Assembly: GCA_963823245.1 (NCBI GenBank)
Contig: CAWGKQ010000008.1
Coordinates: forward strand, 558,001 to 622,000
DNA: 64,000 nt
Direction: 5' to 3'
Source of the DNA: JAWVFM01 sp963823245
Lineage (GTDB): Bacteria > Actinomycetota > Thermoleophilia > Solirubrobacterales > 70-9
The translations under genes were made by a program, and so were the position numbers. The notes beneath the pieces were generated by a model. The model saw only the letters and a list, made by a program, of their open reading frames with translations, did no database searches and had not been told where the DNA came from. This document shows positions 33,646 to 41,944 of the stretch, one piece after another. Numbering within the stretch: the stretch's first letter is position 1; every line of letters begins with the position of its first letter.

Positions 33646-35438
33646 TCAGGCCGCCCCGGCCATGGCGCGGATCGGCCGGGCGAGGATCTGGGTCAGCGCG
33701 TCCGCGAGCGCCTCGGCCGGCTCCACCTCCGCACCGACGCTTCGCCAGCCGACGAAGCGGTCGGGACGGATCAGGACGGCTCCGTCGCTCTCGATGCCGC
33801 GGTGGCGCAGCCACGCGCAGCGGGGGTCGTAGAGGTCGCCGTCGACGTGGCCGATCCGGACCGCGTCGAGGGGCAGGCCGGCCTCGGCCGCGAGCTGCCT
33901 CGCGGCCTCGCACCACGCTTCGCCGTCCTCGCCCGCGATCAGCAGGAAGCGCTCCGGGCGGACCAGGTCCTTGATCGGCTGCCTCCGGCCGTCCTCGTCG
34001 TCGATCCAGGCATGCGGCAGCGGCGCGCCCGGTCGCGTCGAGGGCTCATACAGACGGATCTCGTCCGGGGAGAGCGGCGCCGGACTGCCGTCCAAGACCA
34101 CCGCCGCGGACTCGTACTGGTAGCCGAACTCGACGTTCAGCTCGTTGAACTCCATCGACTGCGTCCGCATCAGGCGCAGCACCGCGCTGCGGTGCTCGGC
34201 GTCCTCCGGGCGCCCACTCCACATCCGGCGCAGGCTCGCCCAGTTCTCCTCCTCCGTGTTCTCGTGCGAGACGCCGAGGGCGTCGCCGGTGGCGAAATGG
34301 TTGACCGCGTTCTCGAGCGATCGCCTCGCGTTGCGCTCGTCCGCCGAACGCCGCTCGGGCTCGTAGGTGTCGAGAAGCTCAGGCGAAGCGTCGCCGGCGA
34401 GCACCGCCGCGAGCTTCCAGCAGATGTTCTGGGCATCGTGGATGGCGCTGTTGAGGCCGAGGCCGCCGGTTGGCGGATGTCGATGCGCCGCGTCGCCGAG
34501 GAGGAACACCCGGCCGACGTGGAAAGCGGACGCCATAACCGCGTCGACCGACCACCGGGTGATCTTGTGGATCGTCATCGGCGCATCGCGCAGGCCGGTC
34601 GCCGCGCGGACGTCCGCCTCCACCTTCTCGTCCGACTGGGCGCGCGGGTCGTCGACCGGATAGTTGACGTGGATGACCCACTCCTCCGATTCCGGCCCCC
34701 AGCGCTCCGGCCCCATCGGGACCAGCACGACCATGATTCCCGACTGCGGAGAGAAGACCCAGCGGATGAGGACGTCGGGGTCCGTTGCCCACTCTGAGAA
34801 GTCCGCGCTGAGGTGCAGCGTCGCCGTCTCCGTGACCACGCCGAGGCCCTCGTAGGTGACACCGATCTCGTCAGCAACACGGCGCCCCCATCGGCGCCGA
34901 GCAGGTAATGGCACCGAATGCTGTACTCCTCGCCGCTGTCGTTGTCGCGCACGAGAGCCGTGACGCCGTCATCGTCCTGAGCGAGCTCCAGAAGCTCGTG
35001 GTTGAAGCGGATCCGGCCCGGGGAGAGCCTCTCGGCGCCTGACTTCAGGATCGGCTCGAGCCGGATCTGCGGAAGGTTGAGCGACCGCCAGGGGCTCGCC
35101 TCCCGCCAGTTCTCGTTCTCGCCGCCGGCTCCCCAGGACTCGAGGCGGGCCAGGCGCCTCCCGCAGTCATCGTCAGGGCCGGCAAAGCCCGCGTAGTAGG
35201 CGGTAGCCGCCATATGCTCCGGCGGGGTGCTGCGCTCGGCGATCTCGTCGGCCACCCCGCAGTCTTCGAGGATCTCCATCGCCCGCTGGTTGATCACGTG
35301 GGCCTTTGGAAGGTCCGACGTGCTTGGCCGCGCGCTGATCAGCAGGTGATCGACCCCCTGCCGGGCGAGCAACATCGAGGCGGTGAGCCCTGCTCCACCG
35401 CCGCCGACGATCAAGACGCGCACCTGTTCCTCAGTCAT
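33646..35438 (-). pseudogene. FAD-dependent aromatic hydroxylase (PheA/TfdB-like), single frameshift
   Basis: About 597-aa class A flavin monooxygenase in two frames. N-part from ATG 35438: VRVLIVGGGGAGLTASMLLA (FAD site), KAHVINQRAMEILEDCGVAD, LLGADGG. C-part: TIHKITRWSVDAVMASAFHV and VFLLGDAAHRHPPTGGLGLN (second FAD motif), then the thioredoxin-like tail of phenol hydroxylases (GVEVEPAEALADALTQIL-like). One base is missing near 34888, inside GGGGGCGCC-type sequence. GGAGGAG precedes the ATG. It heads the operon with VOC, FAH and PPOX genes and faces a TetR regulator; if intact it would hydroxylate an aromatic ring. Confidence 0.88.
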
Positions 35439-35496
35439 CTGGGTCTCCTCCGGACTCGTCGCCGCCAAGATTGGAACGGACGCTACACTACTTCTT

Positions 35497-35514
35497 TTGG
35501 AATGTCAACTCCAA
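35497..35514. promoter_or_regulatory. TetR-type operator TTGGA-N8-TCCAA
   Basis: A perfect inverted repeat with 5-bp arms and 8-base spacer, between the divergent hydroxylase operon and the TetR gene; an extra TTGGA half-site occurs at 35471-35475. It lies 20 bp upstream of the tetR ATG at 35535 and would cover both promoters. Supports autoregulation and control of the hydroxylase operon. Confidence 0.55.
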
Positions 35515-35534
35515 TTCTCGATAGGATCCCTCGC

Positions 35535-36152
35535 ATGGCAACCAAGACGGAGGTGACCCCAAACCGCCGCGGCACCCGCTCGCGAGAAGCGGTGCTCGAC
35601 GCCGCGGAGCGGCTGATGGCGGAAAAGGGGTACGAGGCCGCGACGGTCGCCGCGCTCGTCGATGAGGCGGGCATTCCGCCCAGCTCGATCTACCACTACT
35701 TCGGCGCGAAGGAGGGGGTGCTGCTGGCGGTCATGGAGCGGGGCGCCGACCGTTTCTTCGAGGCGCTCCCCGAAGTCGACCGGCGGGTCGGGTCGCGGAC
35801 CGAGCACCTACGTACGCTCGTCGAGACCAGCGCCGCCACGCTCGAGCAGCATCCCGACTTCCTGCGCCTCCTGGTCGTCATGGCGGCGCAGCCCATCAGC
35901 GCCGGCGAGGGCGAGGTGCATCGCGTCGTGAACCGGGTGCGCGAGATGGCGCTTGACCGCCTCCGGGCCCAGATGAAGATCGTCTTCGGCCTCGATCCGC
36001 GAAGCGAAGACGCCGACCACCTGGCCCGCTTCGTGCTCGCCGCCTTCGACGGCGCCTTCGTCGCCCGTCAGTCGAGCCCGGAGGTCAGCCTCGGCGGGCT
36101 CCTCGCGCACCTCCCGGCGGCCCTGATCGCCGTGCGGCGGGACCTAGGCTAG
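35535..36152 (+). CDS. TetR/AcrR family transcriptional regulator
   Basis: 205-aa regulator with a full N-terminal HTH: REAVLDAAERLMAEKGYEAA, TVAALVDEAGIPPSSIYHYF, GAKEGVLLAVMERGADRFF. The ligand domain is all-helical (LRTLVETSAATLEQHPDFLR). ATG at 35535 with AGGA upstream is chosen over an in-frame ATG at 35502 because the latter lies inside the operator palindrome. Divergent from the aromatic-hydroxylase operon, which it probably represses until a substrate or intermediate binds. Confidence 0.92.
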   Translation: MATKTEVTPNRRGTRSREAVLDAAERLMAEKGYEAATVAALVDEAGIPPSSIYHYFGAKEGVLLAVMERGADRFFEALPEVDRRVGSRTEHLRTLVETSAATLEQHPDFLRLLVVMAAQPISAGEGEVHRVVNRVREMALDRLRAQMKIVFGLDPRSEDADHLARFVLAAFDGAFVARQSSPEVSLGGLLAHLPAALIAVRRDLG

Positions 36153-36167
36153 AGTCGCCCCGTCCCG

Positions 36168-37136
36168 ATGAAGGCGGCGGTGATCTACGAGAACGGCGGT
36201 CCTGACGTGCTCCGGTACGAGGAGGTGGCCGATCCTGAGTGCCCAGAGGGCTGCGTGGTGATCGACGTCGAGGCGATCAGCATCGAGGGCGGGGATCTGC
36301 TGGCCCGCGCCGGCTCCCCTCCCCCGTCGACCCCGCACATCGTGGGATATCTCGCTGCGGGCACGGTCGTCGAGGTCGGCGCTGGAGTCTCCGATCGGGC
36401 AGTCGGCGACCGTGTCGTGACCCTGAACATGGCGGGTTCGCACGCCTCCATGCGTGCGGTTCCCGCGATGTCCACGTGGCCGATTCCCGACGGGCTGGAC
36501 GCGGCACCTGCCGCGTGCGTCCCGGTTGCGTTCGGCACCGCCCAGGAGTGCCTCTTCACGGCAGGCCACCTCGAGACCGGGCAGACGGCTCTGATCCACG
36601 CTGGAGCGGGAGGCGTCGGGATGGCCGCGATCCAGCTCGCCAAGCGGGCCGGCGCGACCGTGATCTCCACCGCGTCCAGCGACGAGAAGCTCGAACGCCT
36701 GAGGGAGTTCGGGCTCGACCACGGGATCAACTACGCGACCGATGACTTCGTCGACCGGACGCGCGAGCTGACCGACGGGCGCGGCGCCAACGTCGTCCTC
36801 GACTCGGTCGGCGGCCAGAACCTCGTCGACAGCGTCGGCGCGCTCGCCTACCGTGGCACCCTCGTCAGCGTCGGGGTTGCGGGCCGCGGCGGCTCCACTG
36901 TGGAGGCGCAGACTCTGTGGGCGCAGAACAACGCGCTGCGCGGCGTCTTCCTGGGTGGGGCGCTCATGACGGAGTACCCCCGCGTCCACGGCATGATCGC
37001 CGACCTGTTCGAGCGGGTCGCGACCGGTGAGCTGCGGGTCGAGATCGACCGCGCGTTCCCGCTCTCCGAGGCCGCCGCCGCCCACGCTTACATCGAGAGC
37101 CGCAAGGCCTTCGGCCGCGTGGTGATGGCGCCTTGA
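36168..37136 (+). CDS. Quinone oxidoreductase-like MDR family enzyme (zinc-free)
   Basis: 322-aa medium-chain dehydrogenase/reductase resembling QOR/zeta-crystallin. The NADPH motif is HAGAGGVGMAAIQLAKRAGA (residues ~145-164), followed by GRGANVVLDSVGG. Zinc-binding Cys residues of alcohol dehydrogenases are missing. Begins 15 bp after tetR in the same direction, so it may be in the TetR transcript. Likely reduces quinones or enones with NADPH. Confidence 0.93.
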   Translation: MKAAVIYENGGPDVLRYEEVADPECPEGCVVIDVEAISIEGGDLLARAGSPPPSTPHIVGYLAAGTVVEVGAGVSDRAVGDRVVTLNMAGSHASMRAVPAMSTWPIPDGLDAAPAACVPVAFGTAQECLFTAGHLETGQTALIHAGAGGVGMAAIQLAKRAGATVISTASSDEKLERLREFGLDHGINYATDDFVDRTRELTDGRGANVVLDSVGGQNLVDSVGALAYRGTLVSVGVAGRGGSTVEAQTLWAQNNALRGVFLGGALMTEYPRVHGMIADLFERVATGELRVEIDRAFPLSEAAAAHAYIESRKAFGRVVMAP

Positions 37137-37146
37137 TTCGGCTGCC

Positions 37147-38409
37147 TTGACGACGAGCGACGAGCTTCTAGGCGAGGCTCGCAGGAGCCTCGAGCGCCTT
37201 TCACCCGAGAAGGCGGACGAGGCCGTTGCGCGCGGCGCCCTTCTCATCGACATCCGCTCGGATGATCAGCTGCGAGACGATGGCGAGGTGCCGAGCGCGC
37301 ACCGAGTTGCGCGAAACGTCCTCGAATGGCGCCTGGACCCGGCGAGCCCCCATCGAGACCCGGCTCTCGCCCGGCGCGATTGCAAGGTGATCCTCCTTTG
37401 CGACGAGGGCTATCAGTCGAGCCTCGCCGCGGCCACGCTTCGCCGCTTCGGACTCGACGCGACCGATGTCATCGGGGGCTTCCGGGCGTGGCGCGATGCC
37501 GGGATGCCGGTCGCGGCGGAGTCCGACGCCAGCCCGCCGGCCATATCCCGGGGGCCCTTAGGATCAAGCGAACCCGGAAACGCATCCAAGGACGGAGGAG
37601 CGATGAACGCGAACAAGGACCTGTGGGAGAAGGGCGACTTCACTCAGATCGCGGCGACGATGCGAGGGGGCGGCGAGGCGCTCGTCGACCGGGTGGGGAT
37701 CACTCGCGGGCTCGAGGTTCTCGACCTCGCCTGCGGTGACGGGACGACGGCGGTTCCGGCCGCGCAGCGTGATGCCAACGTGCTGGGCGTCGACATCGCC
37801 GCCAACCTGGTCGCGGCCGGCAACGCTCGCGCCGAGGCCCTCGGCCTCTCGAACCTCTCCTTCCAGGAGGGCGACGCGTCGGCTCTGGACGAGCTCGAAG
37901 ACGAACGGTTCGACCTCGTCATGAGCATCTTCGGGGCCATGTTCGCCCCGAAGCCCTTCGACGTGGCCAAGGAGATGGTCCGCGTCACCAAACCCGGGGG
38001 CCGGATCGTGATGGGCAACTGGATTCCGAACGACCCCACGCTCGTCGCCCAGATCCTGAAGATCAGCGCCTCCTACTCGCCGCCGCCTCCCGAGGGCTTC
38101 GTCAGCCCGATGACCTGGGGCGTCGAGGACAACGTGATCGAGCGGTTCACGGCCGCGGGCGTCGACCAGGAAAGGATCTCGTTCGAGCGAGACACCTGGA
38201 CCTTCGAGCATCCCGGTCCTCCCTCGGAGCTCGTGGCGGCGTTCAGGACTTACTACGGGCCGACCATGAACGCGTTCGATGCCGCCGCGGCGGACGGCCG
38301 CGAGGACGAGCTGCAGGCCGAGTTCGAGGACCTGTTCAACCAACAGAACACGAACGACGACGGCACGTCGATCCCGGCCACATTCCTTCGAGTCACGGTC
38401 GAGCGGTAG
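37147..38409 (+). CDS. Rhodanese domain fused in frame to a SAM methyltransferase
   Basis: 420-aa open frame holding two domains. Residues ~10-125: rhodanese with GALLIDIRSDDQLRDDGEVP and the active-site loop CDEGYQSSLAAA (Cys nucleophile replaced position C-D-E-G-Y). Residues 153-420: class I methyltransferase, MNANKDLWEKGDF, LEVLDLACGDGTTAVPAAQR, FDLVMSIFGAMFAPKPFDVA, VTKPGGRIVMGNWIPND. The second domain has its own GGAGGA and ATG at 37603, and the linker (SPPAISRGPLGSSEPGNASK) looks like translated spacer: removing one G from GGGGG at 37551-37555 would create a stop there. So it may be two genes joined by an indel, or a true fusion. GTG/TTG start near 37147. Confidence 0.75.
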   Translation: MTTSDELLGEARRSLERLSPEKADEAVARGALLIDIRSDDQLRDDGEVPSAHRVARNVLEWRLDPASPHRDPALARRDCKVILLCDEGYQSSLAAATLRRFGLDATDVIGGFRAWRDAGMPVAAESDASPPAISRGPLGSSEPGNASKDGGAMNANKDLWEKGDFTQIAATMRGGGEALVDRVGITRGLEVLDLACGDGTTAVPAAQRDANVLGVDIAANLVAAGNARAEALGLSNLSFQEGDASALDELEDERFDLVMSIFGAMFAPKPFDVAKEMVRVTKPGGRIVMGNWIPNDPTLVAQILKISASYSPPPPEGFVSPMTWGVEDNVIERFTAAGVDQERISFERDTWTFEHPGPPSELVAAFRTYYGPTMNAFDAAAADGREDELQAEFEDLFNQQNTNDDGTSIPATFLRVTVER

Positions 38410-38490
38410 AGAGGCTGGTCACCGTGCGCTTGGCCTCGAGCGCCTCGCGGATCAGCTCTTCGACGGTCGCGCTCGCGATACGCCGGGCGC

Positions 38491-39339
38491 CTACAGGGCT
38501 GAGGCGAGGAGCTCGACGACGGGCTTCGGTCCCCAGTTTTCGTCCCACAGGCCGCCGAACCCTCCGGGCGGGGAGGCCTTGCGGTGCATCGGCGAGTCGA
38601 CGGCGAGGAACCAGACGAAGGGGACGTCGGTGGCCAGCAGCGCCTCGTAGAAGCGCTTCTGGTTCTCGGGCGTGGCACCCGGGGCCGCCTCCGGAGGAAC
38701 CGCGCCGCTCGGGAAAGAGGTTTCCTGCACCACGACCACCCGGTCGGCGGGGATGTCAGGGGTTCCGGCGACGAGCTGGTAGGCCTCGACAACCCAGCCG
38801 GCGGCCGTTAGCGGATCGTTGCGATGGAGCACCCACCAGGGGTGGACGTTGAGGAACGAAAAGTCACCGACCGCCGTCGCGAGGTCGGGGAAGACCTGCC
38901 AGTCGGGAGGCTGGAACCCGGTGGTGACTGGAAGCCCGAACCGCTCGCGGGCTTCGTCGACCTCTTGGACGAGGCGGTCGTGATCCGCGATCCCCTTCTG
39001 GATGATCTCGTTGCCGACGCAGACGGCGTCAACCGCGCCCACCGCCGCCTCGAGGTTCGCCTTCTCGGTGGCAAGGAGCTCGTCGTCTTGCCACCAGAGC
39101 TTGGCCACCACGTGTTCGAACCCGCAATCCTTGGCGATCTGTGGGGCCCGCTCGAGCCCGAACGCCATGGTGTTGGTCACGAGACCGCGGAACCCCTCGG
39201 TGCGCAGGCGCTCGAGCTCCGCTGCGAGCTGCTCCTCGGTGGCCGGATGCGCTCCGGCGAGGAAGTCGAAGGGCGGCCCGGGGTTGTAGTTGACCCAGCG
39301 CCTTCCCGTCCGCAGCGATTCGAGCACGTCCCCGGCCAT
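38491..39339 (-). CDS. GH17-like (beta-1,3-glucanase fold) glycoside hydrolase
   Basis: 282-aa TIM-barrel protein. The segment VDAVCVGNEIIQKG carries the general acid (NE) and VVVVQETSFPSGAVP the nucleophile Glu, in the manner of GH17 enzymes (VGNE and ETGWPS). FRGLVTNTMAFGLERAPQIA and FSFLNVHPWWVLH fit barrel strands. No signal peptide, so it acts in the cytosol or by unusual export. Convergent with the rhodanese-methyltransferase gene and divergent (25 bp) from a SnoaL-like gene. Family call is moderate; sugar substrate unknown. Confidence 0.75.
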   Translation of the reverse strand: MAGDVLESLRTGRRWVNYNPGPPFDFLAGAHPATEEQLAAELERLRTEGFRGLVTNTMAFGLERAPQIAKDCGFEHVVAKLWWQDDELLATEKANLEAAVGAVDAVCVGNEIIQKGIADHDRLVQEVDEARERFGLPVTTGFQPPDWQVFPDLATAVGDFSFLNVHPWWVLHRNDPLTAAGWVVEAYQLVAGTPDIPADRVVVVQETSFPSGAVPPEAAPGATPENQKRFYEALLATDVPFVWFLAVDSPMHRKASPPGGFGGLWDENWGPKPVVELLASAL

Positions 39340-39364
39340 TCAAGGGCGATACTAGGCGACCAAG

Positions 39365-39778
39365 GTGACGGCGAACAAGGCAATCGTGGAGGCGCTGGTC
39401 TCCGCGATCAACGAGGCTGACGAAGCCTCCCTGAGGGCCCTTCTCGACGAGGACCTCGTCTCGCACGGCGCGTTGGGCGACGTGGAGGGTGCCGACGGAT
39501 TCGTCGGGGTCATGCTGGGGAACGTGCGGCGAGGGTTTCCCGACGCGCACGTCGAGCCGGTCACGATCATCGAGGAGGGCGACATGGTCTCGTTCCGGCT
39601 CGATGGCTCAGGAACTCACCTCGGGCCATTTCTGGGGGTCGAGCCGACCGGCAAGACGGTTCGCATCCGCGGCATCCACCACGTGCGAGTGCGCGACGGC
39701 CGCATCGTCGAGCATTGGCAGGGGCCCGACATCCTCGCCATGCTCCTCGACATGGGGCTCTTCCCACCGGCTAGCTGA
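39365..39778 (+). CDS. SnoaL-like ester cyclase family protein
   Basis: 137-aa NTF2-fold protein. VEALVSAINEADEASLRALL, the HGALGDVEGADGFVGVML segment, FRLDGSGTHLGPFLGVEPTG and GIHHVRVRDGRIVEHWQGPD are the usual SnoaL/ester-cyclase blocks. GTG start at 39365. Convergent overlap of 8 bp with the broken methyltransferase gene. Role unknown: such proteins act in polyketide ring closure or as small-molecule isomerases or hydrolases. Confidence 0.88.
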   Translation: MTANKAIVEALVSAINEADEASLRALLDEDLVSHGALGDVEGADGFVGVMLGNVRRGFPDAHVEPVTIIEEGDMVSFRLDGSGTHLGPFLGVEPTGKTVRIRGIHHVRVRDGRIVEHWQGPDILAMLLDMGLFPPAS

Positions 39779-40380
39779 CCCGTTGGAGATGCGCGTGTAG
39801 GAACGGCTGCGGGATCCCCGATGGCGTCGTGTGGACGTGGATCGAGTCCGAGCGCAACTCAAAGCCTTCGAGTTGGCCCTCGAGGTCGTCGGGGCCGTAG
39901 CGGTTGACCGGAAGGCCGCTGCACTGCGTCGGTCCGCCGGGACCGAAGGTCGCAACGATCACGTGCCCGCCAACACGCACGGTTCTCCACAGCGTCGAGA
40001 CGTAAGCCGCGGTCCTCTGGCCGGACCATAAAGTGGAGGACCGCCCGGTCGTGCCAGAGATCGAACTCGCGATCAAAGTCGGCATCGCGTATGTCTGCCT
40101 GGATCCACTCGATCGACTCGCCACCGTTTCGAGCCTCGGATCGCGCCCTGTCGAGCGCCCCACGGGAAATGTCGGCGACCACGATGCTCGAGTAGCCGCG
40201 CTCCGCCAGGGTGGCCGCCAGGGAGGACGCACCCCCTCCTACGTCGATGATCGCCGCATCGCGCGGAACGCCGGTGGCCGCGATCATGCGCAGCGACGTT
40301 TCCGGCGTTTCCTCGTACCAGCTGACCGCCGCCGCATCGTTGGTGGCGACCCTCTCCCAGTGCTCTTGCTCGGTCTTCAC
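39771..40380 (-). pseudogene. Class I SAM methyltransferase, single frameshift
   Basis: Small-molecule methyltransferase in two frames. N-part from ATG 40380: WYEETPETSLRMIAATGVPR, AAIIDVGGGASSLAATLAER (SAM motif I), VVADISRGALDRARSEARNG, FDLWHDRAVLHFMVRPEDR. C-part: AAYVSTLWRTVRVGGHVIVA and TFGPGGPTQCSGLPVNRYGP to LHAHLQRVS. The break is near 40008, with two bases apparently missing. The whole fits the SAM-dependent methyltransferase family with the WYEE..P.TSL start (thiocyanate/thiol type). Confidence 0.85.
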
Positions 40381-40643
40381 TCGCCGCGCCCGCGAGGAGT
40401 CTCAGCCGGGGCACACCGCCTGCGCATAGAACCCCCTGCTGGCAAGGGTCCCGTTCGAATCGCTCGTCTCGATTAGCAAGGACTTCGCATCCGCGACGCC
40501 CACATCAATCTCCAATGACCATCGGCGCCGACGACGCCATTGTCAGAATCTGGACATGCGGCTCTCCCTTTCAGCGGAGGTTGCAGCTCAATCGCGTCCC
40601 GCCATCCTCCCAAGTGTGGAACGGGCTTGTGCGCAAGCGCGGC
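40381..40643. other. Gene-free stretch upstream of the second cold-shock operon
   Basis: About 260 bp without a supportable gene, between the broken methyltransferase (minus strand) and the second cold-shock leader. A GTTCGAATC string near 40452 recalls a tRNA T-loop but no stem or cloverleaf can be formed. Probably holds promoters for both directions. Confidence 0.5.
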
Positions 40644-40760
40644 TAGACTGGTTCCTCGGGTCGAGCATCCGCTCGATCGAAGAAGTGCCCCGCATTTGCG
40701 CAGTCGTTGCCTTCGGGCACCCTCCGCGTTCGCAGTGCACCCACACGGAGGGACCGAGAG
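40644..40760 (+). promoter_or_regulatory. Leader region of cold-shock gene 2
   Basis: A TANNNT -10 candidate (TAGACT, 40644-40649) is followed by GTGCCC (40685-40690), a UUCG-type hairpin TGCC-TTCG-GGCA (40708-40719) and the 14-mer CTCCGCGTTCGCAG (40722-40735) shared with the first cold-shock gene. CGGAGGGA is the ribosome site for ATG 40761. Conserved position and order in two separate loci suggest a functional RNA leader or operator. Confidence 0.5.
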
Positions 40761-40964
40761 ATGGCCAGAGGAACAGTGAAGTGGTTCAACGACGACAAGG
40801 GCTTCGGATTCATCACGCCGGATGAGCCCGGCGAGGACGTGTTCGTGCATCACAGCGCGATCCAGGGCAGCGGCTTCAAGTCGCTGGCCGAGGGCGCAAA
40901 GGTGAGTTACGACACCGAGCAGGGCGCCAAGGGCCTGGCGGCCGCGAACGTCCAGCCGCTCTAG
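40761..40964 (+). CDS. Cold-shock protein (CspA family), copy 2
   Basis: 67-aa cold-shock domain with RNP1 KGFGFIT and RNP2 DVFVHHSAI. Start fixed by GGAGGGA seven to ten bases upstream; the longer open frame upstream to 40707 is leader sequence. Very similar to the copy at 4621-4830 apart from a short insert difference (PDEPGEDV versus PDDGSSDL). Followed after 12 bp by a small basic gene. Confidence 0.97.
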   Translation: MARGTVKWFNDDKGFGFITPDEPGEDVFVHHSAIQGSGFKSLAEGAKVSYDTEQGAKGLAAANVQPL

Positions 40965-40976
40965 CGAGCAAGAGGC

Positions 40977-41123
40977 ATGGCTTCAAGCAGCAAGCGGAAG
41001 ACCACCATGGCGAAGCTCAATCGTGAACGCAAGCTCCTCGAGCGTCGGCAAGAGAAGCAGGCAAGGAAGGCTGCACGGAAGCAGGCGGCCGCAGACGCTC
41101 GAACCGACCCCACGACGAGCTGA
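40977..41123 (+). CDS. Small basic protein downstream of cold-shock gene
   Basis: 48-aa, strongly basic, helical peptide: KTTMAKLNRERKLLERRQEK, then QARKAARKQAAADART. Not listed by length-based gene finders because it is so short, but small proteins of this type (MAKLNRE..VRERR..K..RK) follow cold-shock genes in other actinobacteria as far as I know. AGAGG lies before the ATG. Likely binds RNA or ribosomes together with the cold-shock protein; this is inference. Confidence 0.7.
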   Translation: MASSSKRKTTMAKLNRERKLLERRQEKQARKAARKQAAADARTDPTTS

Positions 41124-41161
41124 ACCGGCGGTGACATCGAGGCAGCCTTGAGGCGACTCGG

Positions 41162-41323
41162 TCATTCCGGCTCGTAGGTGAGGAGCAACACCCCGGTCGT
41201 GGTCGGAATGCAGTCGACCAGCTGCAACCGCAGCGGACGGGGGACCTTCCGGAACAACCGCTTACCCGTTCCGAGCACGAGCGGGTGGACGAAGACGCGG
41301 TAGGAATCGACCAGGGCATCGCG
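41162..41323 (-). pseudogene. C-terminal remnant of a DHFR/RibD-family reductase
   Basis: The last ~54 codons of a dihydrofolate-reductase-like protein: DALVDSYRVFVHPLVLGTGK, RLFRKVPRPLRLQLVDCIPT, TTTGVLLLTYEPE, stop at 41162. This matches the conserved C-terminus of the family (hydrophobic strand, V.P.VLG.GKRLF, TGV..L.Y.P). Everything upstream (about 130 residues) is missing, replaced by a truncated TetR gene on the other strand at about 41325. Confidence 0.8.
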
Positions 41324-41331
41324 GGACGAGC

Positions 41332-41872
41332 ATGGACGAAATCGCCGGGCTCGCGGGCGTCTCGAAGCAGACCGTCTACAAGCACTTCGCCGACAAGGAG
41401 CGGCTGTTCGTCGAGATCGTCACCACCACGGTGGACGAGATCGGCGACGCGGTCCACGAGGAAATGCTCGCCCTTCGTGATAGCGGCGACGTCGAATCCG
41501 ACCTTCTCGATCTCGCCCGGCGGCAGCTGCGAAGCGTCATGCAACCGCGCCTGCTGGCCCTGCGCCGACTCGTGATCGGCGAGGCCGGCCGCTTTCCGGA
41601 GCTCGGGCGCGCCTTCTACGAGCGCGGGCCCGGGCGGACGATCGAGATCCTCGCCGCGGCCTTCGAGCGCCTCGCCGAGCGCGGCGCCCTCGAGCTCGAC
41701 GACTCCGGCCCTAGCCGCCTCGCACTTCAACTGGCTGATCATGTCGGCACCGATCAACGAGGCGATGCTCCTCGGGCGGGACGAAGCCCTCTCTCCGGCC
41801 GACATCAGGCGCCAAGCGGACGCCGGGGTCCGCGCGTTTCTCGCCGCGTACACGCCCCCTCGGTCCGCCTGA
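41332..41872 (+). pseudogene. TetR/AcrR regulator, N-terminally truncated and frameshifted
   Basis: The HTH begins in the middle: MDEIAGLAGVSKQTVYKHFA and DKERLFVEIV, with the first ~25 residues (helix 1) absent. The ligand domain follows (RRLVIGEAGRFPELGRAFYE, then RGPGRTIEILAAAFERLAER) and after one indel near 41705 continues as LAASHFNWLIMSAPINEAML, then LGRDEALSPADIRRQADAGV to the stop at 41870-41872. Two lesions make it non-functional. Fused head to head with the DHFR remnant, as if a divergent promoter region and both gene starts were deleted. Confidence 0.85.
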
Positions 41873-41944
41873 GGCAATCGCGCGACGGGCGGCGATTCCG
41901 ACCGCCACGCCCGCCTCCGGGACGAGCGGATCCAGTCGGGGCAG

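Noticed and set aside
40440..40475. GTTCGAATC string resembling a tRNA T-loop
   Set aside because: Flanking bases do not pair into a T-stem and no acceptor, D or anticodon arms can be placed.
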